Source: Kalmanozyma brasiliensis GHG001 (taxonomy: Eukaryota; Basidiomycota; Ustilaginomycetes; Ustilaginales). Taken from it: DNA of 64,000 nt. Location of the stretch: contig NW_015961970.1 in NCBI RefSeq assembly GCF_000497045.1, positions 2,075,706 to 2,139,705 on the forward strand, in the 5' to 3' direction. Positions within the stretch are counted from its first letter, which is position 1, and each line of letters starts with the position of its first letter. Below the pieces are notes generated by a model. The model saw nothing but the letters and a program-made list of their open reading frames with translations, searched no databases and had not been told where the DNA came from. Positions 1-10,200 of the stretch are shown piece after piece. Made by a program: the position numbers and the translations under genes.

Positions 1-263
1 CACGCTCCACCCCATGCCACATCGCTCTTCTCGCCAAGCGATGATCGCGGCTTCAGTATGCATGGCTCAGCGTCCAAGCGCACGAAGATTCATTCTCGAC
101 ACCTCGTTTTTCACTCTGCCGCTACCACTGCTCCTGCTCCGTGCTTCTGCTCAAAGACTTGCTCTCTACTCGATGCTCGCTTAATCGCCCATGACAACCA
201 TGCCATTCGCAACGGTATCACTGACTTTCCTCTCTTCTGTCCATTGCTGCTTCCCGCCAATAG

Positions 264-434
264 GTTACCAAGGTTCTCGGCCGTACAGGCTCGCGCGGTG
301 GTATCATCCAGGTCCGCGTCGAGTTCATGGACGAGACCCGCCGATCGATCATCCGCAACGTCAAGGGCCCCGTCAAGGCCGACGACATCCTTGCTCTCCT
401 CGAGTCCGAGCGTGAGGCCCGACGACTCCGATAA
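264..434 (+). CDS. RPS28: 40S ribosomal protein S28 (eS28), last exon only; 5' part off the left edge
   Basis: This exon encodes 56 residues and a TAA stop and matches the eS28 family almost residue for residue: [33 protein letters not shown] and the C-terminal [10 protein letters not shown]. eS28 is a roughly 67-residue protein of the small ribosomal subunit near the mRNA exit and E site. The exon follows an AATAG acceptor at 259-263, so the first dozen residues must lie on an upstream exon. I see no matching exon in bases 1-258, so the first exon is probably outside the window and bases 1-263 are intron. The family is certain; only the missing 5' end is unresolved. Confidence 0.95.
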   Translation, partial: VTKVLGRTGSRGGIIQVRVEFMDETRRSIIRNVKGPVKADDILALLESEREARRLR

Positions 435-849
435 ACAGCTTGCACTCCTCTCGATGTGCACCACTTCACCCTCCCAGCTCGAGTCCGGTGAGCTAGCATC
501 GTAGGTCGGAACTCCACCTCGATCGCTCTGCTTAGGTCGTCGTGTCCCATCGAACGCAAGCTCTTTTGGTTTCGGCAGTCTTTCGTCCCTTCGTCCTGTT
601 TCGAGGACTCGCCTCGTCAGGATCGTGTACAATCAGCATTTCAACGCACCTACACACCCCTACGCACTCTCTCGCACCATCCCACATCATCTGCACTGTG
701 TTCACACGCACCTTAGCTGTGTTGTGCAATCCAAAAGCCTCTCATCACGAGGTCGATTATCTGATCATTCTGGCTCGATGTCGCTGCGAACGATGACGGA
801 CGTGTGATTTGCAGATGCAATGCTTCATTTACGATTGAGTGAGGTGTGA
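435..849. other. intergenic, convergent 3' regions
   Basis: This stretch lies between the stop of S28 (plus) and the stop of the UPF0303 gene (minus). Short open frames here show no family features or sensible codon use. I see no RNA gene or repeat; it should contain the two 3' untranslated regions. Confidence 0.6.
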
Positions 850-1368
850 CTAGATCTGATCCTTCTTCTGGAAATCAGCGAGCGCGTTGACAATGAGATA
901 GTGGTCGTCCTCCTGCTTCAGGCCGGACACGACGATTGCGCCGACTGGCCCTGCGCTGCATCCCTCGACGTTGATTGGAAAACCACCGCCATGAGCAGCA
1001 TAGTCGGGTCCTAGCCCGTCGAGCTCTTTGCCCTTGAGCAAGCGAGTGCGGCCAACGAGAAAACTGGACAGACCGAACCTTCTGACGGTGTTAGCCTTTC
1101 TCCTGACCCAGTCCCAGTTGTCGGGCCCAAGCTTTCGTGGGTTGCCAACGGCGCACGAGAAGAGCGTGTGTCCAGAGAAGAGCGCGATCGAGATCACGAT
1201 GCCCTCTTTCGCCGCGTCGTACTTGGCAAGGAAGAAAGTGCGGATTAGCGAACCCAGTTCGAAAGCGACGGCGTTGTCGAGGCTGGAAAGACGGTGTGTG
1301 GCTTCGTGCTGCTCGATGAGGCCGATCTGCTCCTGCAGTGGCAGGTCGATGAAACCAACGGACGCCAT
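850..1368 (-). CDS. UPF0303 / DUF336 (HbpS-like) protein
   Basis: A 172-residue protein of the small UPF0303 family, which shares the GlcG/HbpS-like fold (DUF336) and includes yeast YBR137W. Landmarks are an N-terminal helix with the EQIGLIEQHE segment, the LGSLIRTFFL segment, a central DNWDWVRRKANTVRRFGLSS block typical of the family, and the C-terminal glycine-rich AAHGGGFPINVEGC followed by GPVGAIVVSGL. The length matches the family. The biochemical role is not settled; bacterial relatives bind heme or cobalamin, but no heme ligand can be assigned here. The ATG at 1366-1368 is the first in frame. No intron is needed. Confidence 0.88.
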   Translation of the reverse strand: MASVGFIDLPLQEQIGLIEQHEATHRLSSLDNAVAFELGSLIRTFFLAKYDAAKEGIVISIALFSGHTLFSCAVGNPRKLGPDNWDWVRRKANTVRRFGLSSFLVGRTRLLKGKELDGLGPDYAAHGGGFPINVEGCSAGPVGAIVVSGLKQEDDHYLIVNALADFQKKDQI

Positions 1369-2651
1369 CTTGACGACCGCACGCTGTCGCAGAAGTGCTC
1401 TGGGGATGCTCGGTGGTCAAGAGAAGGATGGTCCAATACGGGTTAGGATGATGTGGAGCGGCAAGGCAAGAAGAAAGTGCGACCCGATACGAGCGTGCCG
1501 ATCCGTCAAGATCTCATAGCGTTTCATAGGACCGCTAAGGTCGACAGTAGTCTGGACTCAATTTGCACGCCTGAAGCCGGCGAATGCTTGTCCGAGGCAC
1601 CCCGGGAAGCACTGGCACATCTGACAGCACCGCACCTTCGTGGTTGTCGGCCTCAAGCCGTTCTTCTCAGTTCACTAGCTGCCAAACGAGTCGGCACATG
1701 GCTCGCGCGATACGAATACAAGCTGTGAGAGCATGTCTCGTGCTGCAAACAGACCCCAAAGCCGACGTATTATGCGCAGAAGAGGACAACGAGAAGAGGT
1801 GCTGCTGTCAACCTAAGGGGAATGCAAGCCTGCGTGTTGGCACCCACAAGCACGCGCACCACCCACACCGAAGCGTGCGTGCCAAATTGAGTTTTGGCCT
1901 CTCTGTCTCTCGGGTCGTGCGCTGTTGGAAATCAGAACAAAAAGACGCGCTTCAGACAAAAGAGGAGAGAGAGAGAGGGAGCTGCCTCGCCTTTTACCCC
2001 TGTTAGCCCAGCCTTGCTTGGCCTCGCGCCGCACCACCGCTCTATGCCCTGCCCACGCTCGAGCTTCGCCTCCGCTCTCTTTGTCGCACGCGCTTGCCCA
2101 AACCTCCAAATCTGTCACTTTCCGCCGCACACCCCTGTTTGGCTTCTCGTCACCACCACCTTCTACACTTCGCGTTTTCGTGTGCACATCGGAGCTCTCG
2201 TTCGTCGCAGCGAACACTTTCCCTCCTCCTTTCGATTCACGGCGCGCTTCAGCACACATCACGTGTCGTCTTTGATTCCATTTGGCTCCAGGATCCGCAT
2301 CGCCTTTGTCCAGCTTATCGCTCCCGCCGTCCGATTCCATCAGCATTGCATTCCTCGTCTTCCGATCGTCGCACCAGGTCGCTCCAAAGCTCGGCACGCT
2401 TTCACGCAGAGCGGACCACATCCCGAACCATCAAAGGATCTCGCCACAGTTTGCTTGCACATCTTGCAACTGCCACGCGACTTTCTGATCTGTTGGCCAT
2501 AGCTCGGTAGCCGACTCGTTAAGCACCTCTTCGACACGCACAGCAGCTTCACGCGCATCGCATCACGTCCCAGCTTGTGTTTCGAGAAGCTTCACGTGTC
2601 CTCATCGCAAAGTCGCCAAACCCTTCCGCGAGTCGACCTCATATCCGCAAT
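1369..2651. promoter_or_regulatory. shared upstream region of the UPF0303 gene and rac1
   Basis: This is a 1.28-kb divergent spacer. Its right part, about 1960-2640, is strongly pyrimidine-rich on the plus strand, a pattern seen here in front of most plus-strand start codons and likely to be the rac1 core promoter and leader. Overlapping frames up to 202 codons are low-complexity by-products of this bias. I see no TATA element of note. Confidence 0.55.
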
Positions 2652-3321
2652 ATGCAGACCATCAAGTGTGTGGTCGTCGGTGACGGTGCCGTCGGTAAGA
2701 CGTGTCTCCTGATCTCGTATACAACCAATGCCTTCCCAGTGCGTTTCGCTCTCGTCTCTCCCTCTTCTCATCGAATCACTCACTAACCCTCCACTCCTCC
2801 TCTCTCCACCTTTCTCTCGTTACTAGGGCGAATACATCCCCACAGTGTTCGACAACTACTCCGCGAACGTGATGGTGGATGGCAAGCCCGTGTCTCTCGG
2901 ACTGTGGGACACGGCGGGTCAAGAAGACTACGATCGTCTTCGACCGCTCTCGTACCCACAAACGGATGTCTTTCTGATCTGCTTCTCGCTCGTCTCGCCA
3001 CCTTCGTTCGAGAACGTCCGCACCAAGTGGTGGCCCGAGATCTCGCACCATGCACCCAACATCCCCACCATCCTCGTCGGCACCAAGCTCGATCTTCGCG
3101 AAGACCCCGAGACGATTGCCAAGTTGCGCGATCGACGCATGCAACCCATCACGTATGCCCAGGGCAACCAGATGGCCAGGGACATTCGTGCGAATAAGTA
3201 TTTGGAGTGCTCGGCGCTTACGCAGAAGGGTCTGAAGGGCGTTTTTGATGAGGCGATTAGGAGCGTTCTTGCGCCTACCCCGATCAAGTCGAAGAAGAAG
3301 AACAACTGTGCTATTCTCTGA
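2652..3321 (+). CDS. rac1: Rho-family GTPase Rac1 (two exons)
   Basis: Exons 2652-2738 and 2827-3321 join in phase 0 to give 193 residues. The 88-bp intron has a GTGCGT donor, a CTAAC branch sequence at 2783-2787 and a TAG acceptor. The protein has the P-loop GDGAVGKT (10-17), the switch I effector stretch [24 protein letters not shown] (switch II), TKLD, and [11 protein letters not shown]. Rac rather than Cdc42 is shown by [25 protein letters not shown] and TKLDLRED. The C-terminus is polybasic and ends in CAIL, a CAAX box ending in Leu that predicts geranylgeranylation and plasma-membrane anchoring. In smut fungi Rac1 acts in polarised growth and filament formation. Confidence 0.97.
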
Positions 3322-3796
3322 TCGGCCCAGACGTCGGCGGGGAGTTGGGAGATGAGGAGAGTCACGAGAGCGGGACGAGGCTGAGCGGGAATGTTTGAAC
3401 GCGCGAGGTGGAGACGAGTGGTGCGAGGCTTATCCCACTCTCTGGCTCTTCCGTTCCGTCCAACACGCACGTCTGCTGCAATCTCAGCCGGGTCGCAACT
3501 CCACTCGTTAACCATCTCCACCTCTCAGCGACTTCCGCTCCCTGCACACTTGTGTTCCTCAGCCCACTAGACACGTCCTCATCTTCCCACCGTGTTCATC
3601 CTCCGGGTTTCCCCCCGTCATGTTTTTCCTCCGTTGTGCGCCTCGTCAAGATGTCATGAAATGTTATTGTTGCGAAAACTGATGGCGAGTGACGATGTTG
3701 GTCAGGATGCATGGACGGGGTTCGTGTGGAGTGACATTGTACGATTGATTGCGAAATGCATGCGGATGAGTTGAACCGAGAGGGATGCTGATGCGA
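3322..3796. other. intergenic, convergent 3' regions of rac1 and the UBE2O-like gene
   Basis: 475 bp between two convergent stop codons. Only short unsupported frames are present. Nothing further is recognised; the 3' untranslated regions are expected here. Confidence 0.6.
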
Positions 3797-6484
3797 CTAG
3801 GGTTTGGACTGGCTCGCGTCGAGCATGGTGCGGAGCGCCTTGACCGTCCGACCGAGCATGATGCCACCACCCTTTGTGAGGCCCTGCACAGCCTCCTCTC
3901 CCTCCTCTTCCGGCTGCTTCTCTCCCTCCCCCGCACTGACGCGCAACAGCCCCTCGGCCCTCTCCACGACCTTCCGCAACCCACCCCTCGAGTAGTAAAA
4001 CATCGCCACCTCATCTTCGAACCCCTCGACCTTGCTCTCCAGCACCCTCCTCACAAACCCCCTCGACAAAATGTACGCCTTTTCGTTATACATCCTCGAA
4101 TTCACCCGACTCTCCTCCTTGCCCTTCAACTTTTCATACGCGGGCTCGGTGAAGTACGGCTCCCTCACCAACACCAGCGCCTGGATGGAAACGAACACTT
4201 GGAGCAACGACGACTTGCTCGGCGTCCAATTCTCCTCTGCTACGCCGCTCCACGTGCCCAGCACCGAAAGACAGACCTTGCCGTCCTCGTACAGGTTCGG
4301 AGAGACGCGACCGTGACCGTTGGTCCACGAATGGAAGTGCGCCACAGGCGGTTTCGAGGGGAAATCGGACGTGAGCTGGAAATCGAGCAGGAAGGGTGCG
4401 TTTTCGTACGGCGTGCCTTCGGAACCGATGATGAGGACGCGAAGGAGGTCCGACCGGTCCTCGTAGGCGCGGACGAGGATCGTCTCCGGAAGAGAGCTGG
4501 CGAGGACCTTGAGTTCTTTTTGCAGACGCTTGAAGAATTGCGGACCGGGCTGGGAGGTGAGCGGTTTGGAGTAGAAGTGGTGCGAGACGGGGGCGGACTC
4601 GAGGACGGCGAACTGGTTCCACTCGGTGGAGGTGCTAGCGCCGGCCAGCTCGGTGGGTACGGAGGGCTCGGAGGTGGATGCGGCGTCGATCGAGGGGACG
4701 ACGGCTTCGAGCGCTTTCTCGACGGTGGCAGCGTCGGTCGCGTCCTGCGTGTCAGCGGATGATGGCGAGTCTTCCTCCGACTCGTCAATGTGAATCTCGG
4801 CCACTTCGGGCGCTCCATCCGACATGTCCTCCCAGTCGTCCCTGCCGTTGGCCACCATCTCACCGTCCTGATCCACCCACATGGCGTCGAGATCCTCCTC
4901 GTCGTCATACATGTCATCATCCTCGTAGTCGGCATCCATGTCCCACGGATCGTGCCCGTCTTCATCCAGCATGGCGTGCTCGTGCATACCAAACTGCGAA
5001 TCGGACAGGATCTGCAGCTTGTCGAGCTTCTCCACGACGGTTCTGCCGGTGGGCAAGCGGACGCGACATGTGCCATCCAGGAGCAGATCCTCCACAGTGC
5101 CGTACCAGTCGATGTCGGTGGCTGCGGCGGCGGATCTTGCCTTGGAGGCGACACGATTTGGTACCTTGACGAGCGACATTTCGGCTTTCATGAGGTCGTC
5201 GTGCATCTTGTAGTCGTCATAGTCTGGACGGGGGTCTCCGACGGTGGTGAGGAAGGGTCCGGGCCAGCCGGTGGGGCGTTCTGAGATCAAGACCGAGTCG
5301 CCGCGGTGCAGGCTGAAGACGCTGTGGTCGGCTCCTTGGACGTCGATCTCGAGCGAGGGGACGAGCTCGATCTCGGCTGGTTCGGAGAGGGGCACGCGGA
5401 GTTCGGCAGTGCGTTCAAGCGGGTCCATGCTCTGGACAACACGAGGAACGCTGCCCTGGTCGTCCGACTTCCAGTAGACCCAGTCGCCCGGCCAGGACTC
5501 GTGCTCGTCGAGATTGACATGTGGGATCATGTCGGAAGCCATTTCTTTGGTGCGAGTGCCGTCCTGCCACAGAACGTCGAGCTCGGTTTTGGTGCCAACG
5601 ATGAGCATCACATCGACGGGAAGTTGTTGACGTCCGTGATAAGTGATCTTTGCGCCGTGCTTGTCCTTGAGCTCCTTGCTTCGGAAGATGACTCGATCTC
5701 CGATTTCGTGGTTGCGCTCGCAGAACGCTTGGACCAGGGTCAACCTGTTGTAGTCGGTCCAGAGCGCTTTTGGCTTGGGTCGCTTGGCCTGCTCGTCCGG
5801 GCTGAGCTTCTGGTTGATGGCGAGCCAGTTGATGTACAAGGCACTCTGTGTGATCTCGACGATGGAGGCTTCCCTGATGCCGAGTGCTACGAGCTTGAGG
5901 CCGACCTCGCTCTCAGCCATATGCTCCGCGGGGATCTTGCCGAGGAGCAGTCGTCCGTCCAGTTCGCAAACCCTGATCAGCCTGTCGTTGTCTGGGTTGC
6001 CCACGAGCGCTTCTTCGACGACGCTATCAATCTCTCCTATCCAGTCGTCACTGATCACAAGATCTCCACGGTTGAGGTAGTGGGCCTTGACGATGTCTTC
6101 TGCTGGGACGGGGTGAGCGATCTCTTCCCTGCTGAAGAGGTGTTGTAGCTTGAGTGTGTTGGTAGCGCCCGTGACGACGCCGGATTGCGCGTCGCTGAGG
6201 GAGCGCTTGCAAGTGGAGCCCGTTGCAAACACTCGGTCGACCAGCACGAGGTCGGTGGACGGAACGATCTGCCTCTTGCCAGAGGGATACCAGAGGACAC
6301 CGTATTCTCCATGCTTGAGTTGACGATCGAGACCGGTCGGGGCAAAGGTGGTGGGGTCCTGTTCGATTTCGTCGAGGTAGCAGCGTGAGACCATGCCCAC
6401 TTTGTGCTCTGCATCGATGCCCTGCTTGCGATGGACGACATCCGATCGGTAGAGACGAAGCGGCGCAGGAGCCTCGGTCGTCAT
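3797..6484 (-). CDS. UBE2O: UBE2O-type E2/E3 hybrid ubiquitin-conjugating enzyme
   Basis: An 895-residue protein with the layout of UBE2O (plant PHO2/UBC24): a long N-terminal region of beta-rich repeats, an acidic linker, and a C-terminal UBC domain. The first 520 residues hold repeated segments such as HGEYGVLWYPSGK and PGDWVYWKSDDQG, which resemble the conserved N-terminal domains of UBE2O. A strongly Asp/Glu-rich stretch covers about residues 505-570. The UBC domain lies near 630-800, with FFKRLQKEL, PYENAPFLLDFQL and LYEDGKVCLSVLGTW; Cys at about 738 is the catalytic residue. UBE2O enzymes ubiquitinate substrates without a separate E3 and act in quality control of unassembled proteins. 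It is divergently transcribed from RAV1. No intron is needed. Confidence 0.92.
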   Translation of the reverse strand: MTTEAPAPLRLYRSDVVHRKQGIDAEHKVGMVSRCYLDEIEQDPTTFAPTGLDRQLKHGEYGVLWYPSGKRQIVPSTDLVLVDRVFATGSTCKRSLSDAQSGVVTGATNTLKLQHLFSREEIAHPVPAEDIVKAHYLNRGDLVISDDWIGEIDSVVEEALVGNPDNDRLIRVCELDGRLLLGKIPAEHMAESEVGLKLVALGIREASIVEITQSALYINWLAINQKLSPDEQAKRPKPKALWTDYNRLTLVQAFCERNHEIGDRVIFRSKELKDKHGAKITYHGRQQLPVDVMLIVGTKTELDVLWQDGTRTKEMASDMIPHVNLDEHESWPGDWVYWKSDDQGSVPRVVQSMDPLERTAELRVPLSEPAEIELVPSLEIDVQGADHSVFSLHRGDSVLISERPTGWPGPFLTTVGDPRPDYDDYKMHDDLMKAEMSLVKVPNRVASKARSAAAATDIDWYGTVEDLLLDGTCRVRLPTGRTVVEKLDKLQILSDSQFGMHEHAMLDEDGHDPWDMDADYEDDDMYDDEEDLDAMWVDQDGEMVANGRDDWEDMSDGAPEVAEIHIDESEEDSPSSADTQDATDAATVEKALEAVVPSIDAASTSEPSVPTELAGASTSTEWNQFAVLESAPVSHHFYSKPLTSQPGPQFFKRLQKELKVLASSLPETILVRAYEDRSDLLRVLIIGSEGTPYENAPFLLDFQLTSDFPSKPPVAHFHSWTNGHGRVSPNLYEDGKVCLSVLGTWSGVAEENWTPSKSSLLQVFVSIQALVLVREPYFTEPAYEKLKGKEESRVNSRMYNEKAYILSRGFVRRVLESKVEGFEDEVAMFYYSRGGLRKVVERAEGLLRVSAGEGEKQPEEEGEEAVQGLTKGGGIMLGRTVKALRTMLDASQSKP

Positions 6485-7251
6485 TATGGCGGTTCTGATG
6501 ACAGTAGAGATGGAGTCTTGGCCAAGGATACAAGATCGAGATCAGGACCAGGTCAGTGCCAGGGTGAACGTGTGGAAGTAAGGAGGGAGCGAGTGAAGGA
6601 TTGGAGAGAAGCGGGCTGCGCCGAACCCACCACGCGGACTCAGCCAAGGGTGAGATGAGCTCGATGAAACGAAAACCGAGAATGCGAGGCTCGAAGCTGG
6701 CCCCCGGGTCTTTCGGAAAGGATGATGCAGCAGGTGCGTGTAGGCGCTGACCGGATCAGAGTGAGTCAATGACAAGTGATGTGAGTGAGAGAAGGTGGTC
6801 GGCAAAAGCTGCGCTGAGTGAATGCAGGTGCTTGTCCGGAACTGAGCTTTCACCAAGAAGATCACGAAAGGATGTTCACACGCAGCGCCAACACCTCCAA
6901 GACCCTCTGCTCGAGCGACACCTTTTCGAGTCTTAAAATATCAGGTTGCGCAGCGCAGCCTGCGAAGACGCCGAGTTCCGACGCCAGCTCGCTCGCACGG
7001 TGTCCAGGGTTCCGGCTCATTTGGACGTGACGTGCATGCGACTGTCTCAGCACCTTTCACCTTCGCTCTTGTCACAATCACATCGATTCGTCAGTCACGG
7101 TCATCGCCGAAACAGGCACACAGCCAGACGAGCTCAGTCTTCGGTCCACCCGGTTCAAAGCCCCTTGGCGTAGGCACGACTCGATGTCAGCAGCCGTTTT
7201 GGTTCAGGCAAAGCTAGCGAGGTGCTAGTCGTCCCAGCTCCCTTGGCTCCA
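6485..7251. promoter_or_regulatory. divergent promoter region, UBE2O-like gene / RAV1
   Basis: 767 bp between two divergent start codons. No RNA gene, repeat or clear TATA element is visible. The RAV1 frame extends to a GTG at 7222, but the first ATG is 7252. Confidence 0.55.
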
Positions 7252-10200
7252 ATGGCTTCGATTCAGCCTCGAGCGGAATGCTCACGACCCTCTCAAGTGG
7301 TGTTGGGCACGACTGAGCATCTGTTCTCAAAGCCAGAAAGCCCTCGACGCGCTGCAATACGCAGCCGGCCACGTCGCGACAATGTCACCTATCTCGCTGG
7401 AAGGGAAGCCAGAGATGGCCTGACCGTCAAAGCAAGCTTCGACCAAGTCTGCGTGCTATCACGAGACCAGCGCTTCGACCAAGCTCTGCCATTCTGGGAC
7501 GCCTTTTCAGGCTCGCAAAACACCGACCAATGCATCACTTGCACCGCAGTCGGCCTCTCGGCAGAACGTGATCAGATCCTCCTCGCCGCCTCTATGGACC
7601 ATCGAATAGGCATCTGGTATGCACAAGCCACTTCCTCGAGCCCATCGCGCAAATGGAGGGTACACTCAACGTGCACCATCAACGAAGGTGTCGTCACCAC
7701 TCTCGACATTGTCAACGGTCAGCTTCTCGTGGGCAGCTCTACCAGCCTTTCACTCTGGAGGCTAGACTCTTTCGACATTCCAATATGGCGACGTTTCTGG
7801 ACCAAATCCGTCCCTGCTGCTATCAGCATCGCCAAGTTCTCCCCTGACGCCACCAGCATCGCAGCCGTTGCGCACGAGGGTCAATACGTTCTCCTGTTCC
7901 AATACCAGCCCAGAGCCTCAAGACCGCCCATCTTGCAGCAGCGTCTCTACCATGCGCGGCCTGTCACAGATCTGGTCTGGAGGCAACCACCCGAACAGAC
8001 TAGTCAGGCCGACGTGCTGGTCACCTATGCTTCCGACGGTGTAGCCAGGCTCTGGGCTCCTGTCATCGATGAACCCACTCAGCTTCGACTCTGGTGCAGC
8101 GTCCAAGCTCCTATCTCCATCGCTTCTGCCGACATTCCAACGACCTTCTACCTGGACCCACATACTGTATGTGCTGCATTGCGCGCAAACATGAGAGCTT
8201 TGCAAAGGGAGATTCAGATGGCCGAGCTAGGTGTTGGGTCCTCCACCGGCCTAGATGCGCACACGCTCGAGCTCGACATGGACCTCAAGCGAACCAGGCT
8301 ACGCAGATTGGAGCAGTTGGTCACTGAAACACCAGACATGTTCATCTCTTTCGAGCAAGATGGCTTCCTCAGCGTGACTGCTGTTGCCAATGTCGATCGT
8401 CGGCCGCCCACGCTTTTGCAAGCATTGACTGTGCTGCGCATTCCTTTTGCGCTGCCATACAACATCGACACCATCAGCAGCGTCAAAGCCCTCCCGCTCC
8501 ACGCTGCACCAGATGCATTAAGTACTGTGCCAACGCTGACCCTGCACGTTCAGCACAATGACGGCGTCTCCATGGCTTGTGCTATCAACCCGGCAACCTT
8601 CTTCGACGGCAGGGGCTTGGGCATTGAGCAGGATGTTTGCCATCCGTGCGGACCGTCGCCTACTTCCGACACCTCGGCCGCGAGCGTGCGCAGGCATACC
8701 GGTCGGATCGAGTGCTTGCAAAGATCAGGGAATGGCAGACTTCTGGTAAGCTCGTCGGCCAAAGAGTCCATCACGTGGACGTCAGATGCATCTAGAAGTC
8801 GACCGGAAGGCCGTCTTCACTGCCAAACCTCAATGCGGTCCTCGGCAATCACGGCGATCTCCTGCGATGGCTCACTCATAGCTCATCTCAGCAGTGATGA
8901 AGCTGGAGAGGTCTGCAGGACATCGGACGGAGCCAGTGCGTCCTTCAAATGTGAAGGAAACACGAAGCACCTTGCAATCGGTCCGCTCGGCGGCCTTGAT
9001 GTCCTCATTGCTGTCACCGAATCCGGCGCTGTGCATGCATGGACGCTTGAGGAGAAGGAGGACCTGTGCCTTAGCGCGAGGCAGACGTCACATTTGTGGC
9101 CTGATAGCCAGCCGCATCGTCACCTTATCTCTGCAGATTCATCAACTGCCTCATCTGGCCAGCTCGGGAACAATTTCAGCCTCGTCACCGCCGACACTTC
9201 TGGCTGCGTCACTGTATGGAAAACCACGCTTGATGCATCTGGTCAGCTTCGTTGGTCGGCAGCCGCGACTTACCGGGAAACCTCCGACGGCACGCCACGG
9301 CTGGTGCGCTGCAACAAGGACGGTCTCGTCGCGATCGTGTATAGTCACAGCCAGCAGAAGCAAACCTTGGTCGTGTTTGATTCCCGAACGACTTCCTTCA
9401 GTTCAGGCGTGGAGCACAGGCAAGATTTCGAAGCGGAGGATCCGATTGTTGCATTGGATTGGTCGCCGTCTCCTCTGTCGTCCTATACACTGGCCATCGT
9501 CTTTCGCCATTTCGTCGACATCATCGCTCCCGGCAGGTCTTCTCAGGAAGCACAAGCGACCCCTCAGTGGCAGCTTTTGGTTCGACTCGACCTCCGCACC
9601 TGCACCCCGAGCAGGATCGGCGCCGCCTGCTGGCTCAGCTCAGAGCAATTTGTCATCGCTTCCGGTGCTGTGCTCTTCGTGTACGGACCGTGGGTCCAGA
9701 CCGCCTGGAAAGATGAGACCGAGGCAAAGAAGACGCACCTCGCTGAACTCATCGCCGAGGTCGGAGGGCCTGTGGTCCAGTACCATCCGACTTTCTTGCT
9801 CCAATGTGCGGTCTGGGGCAAGGTGGCGTTGGCGAGAGCCATCATCGGCAACTTGGAGAAGGCCGTCCTTGCTTGCAGCGCACAAGAAGTCACAAACACG
9901 TGGGTGTTTGAGGACGTACCTCTCGACATTGTTCTTCAAGATCATTCGACAGCAGGCAACGAGGCCGTTGGAACCGCGCCACCCTCAAAGCAGAGCTTGC
10001 AGGGAAGTATCTTTGACGAGCCTGGTCAATCGGACACTGCAGACGATGCAGACCTCTTCGCGAACGACAGAATCGACAACCTGGCTCGGCGGCTCCAGGC
10101 CATCCATCCTCCTCACCTTTCACAGCCAGATCTTGTGGTACTCGTCAGCCTTATCAAAACCATCGGCGAGGCTAGTCAGGAACATCGAAGCTTGGATGCA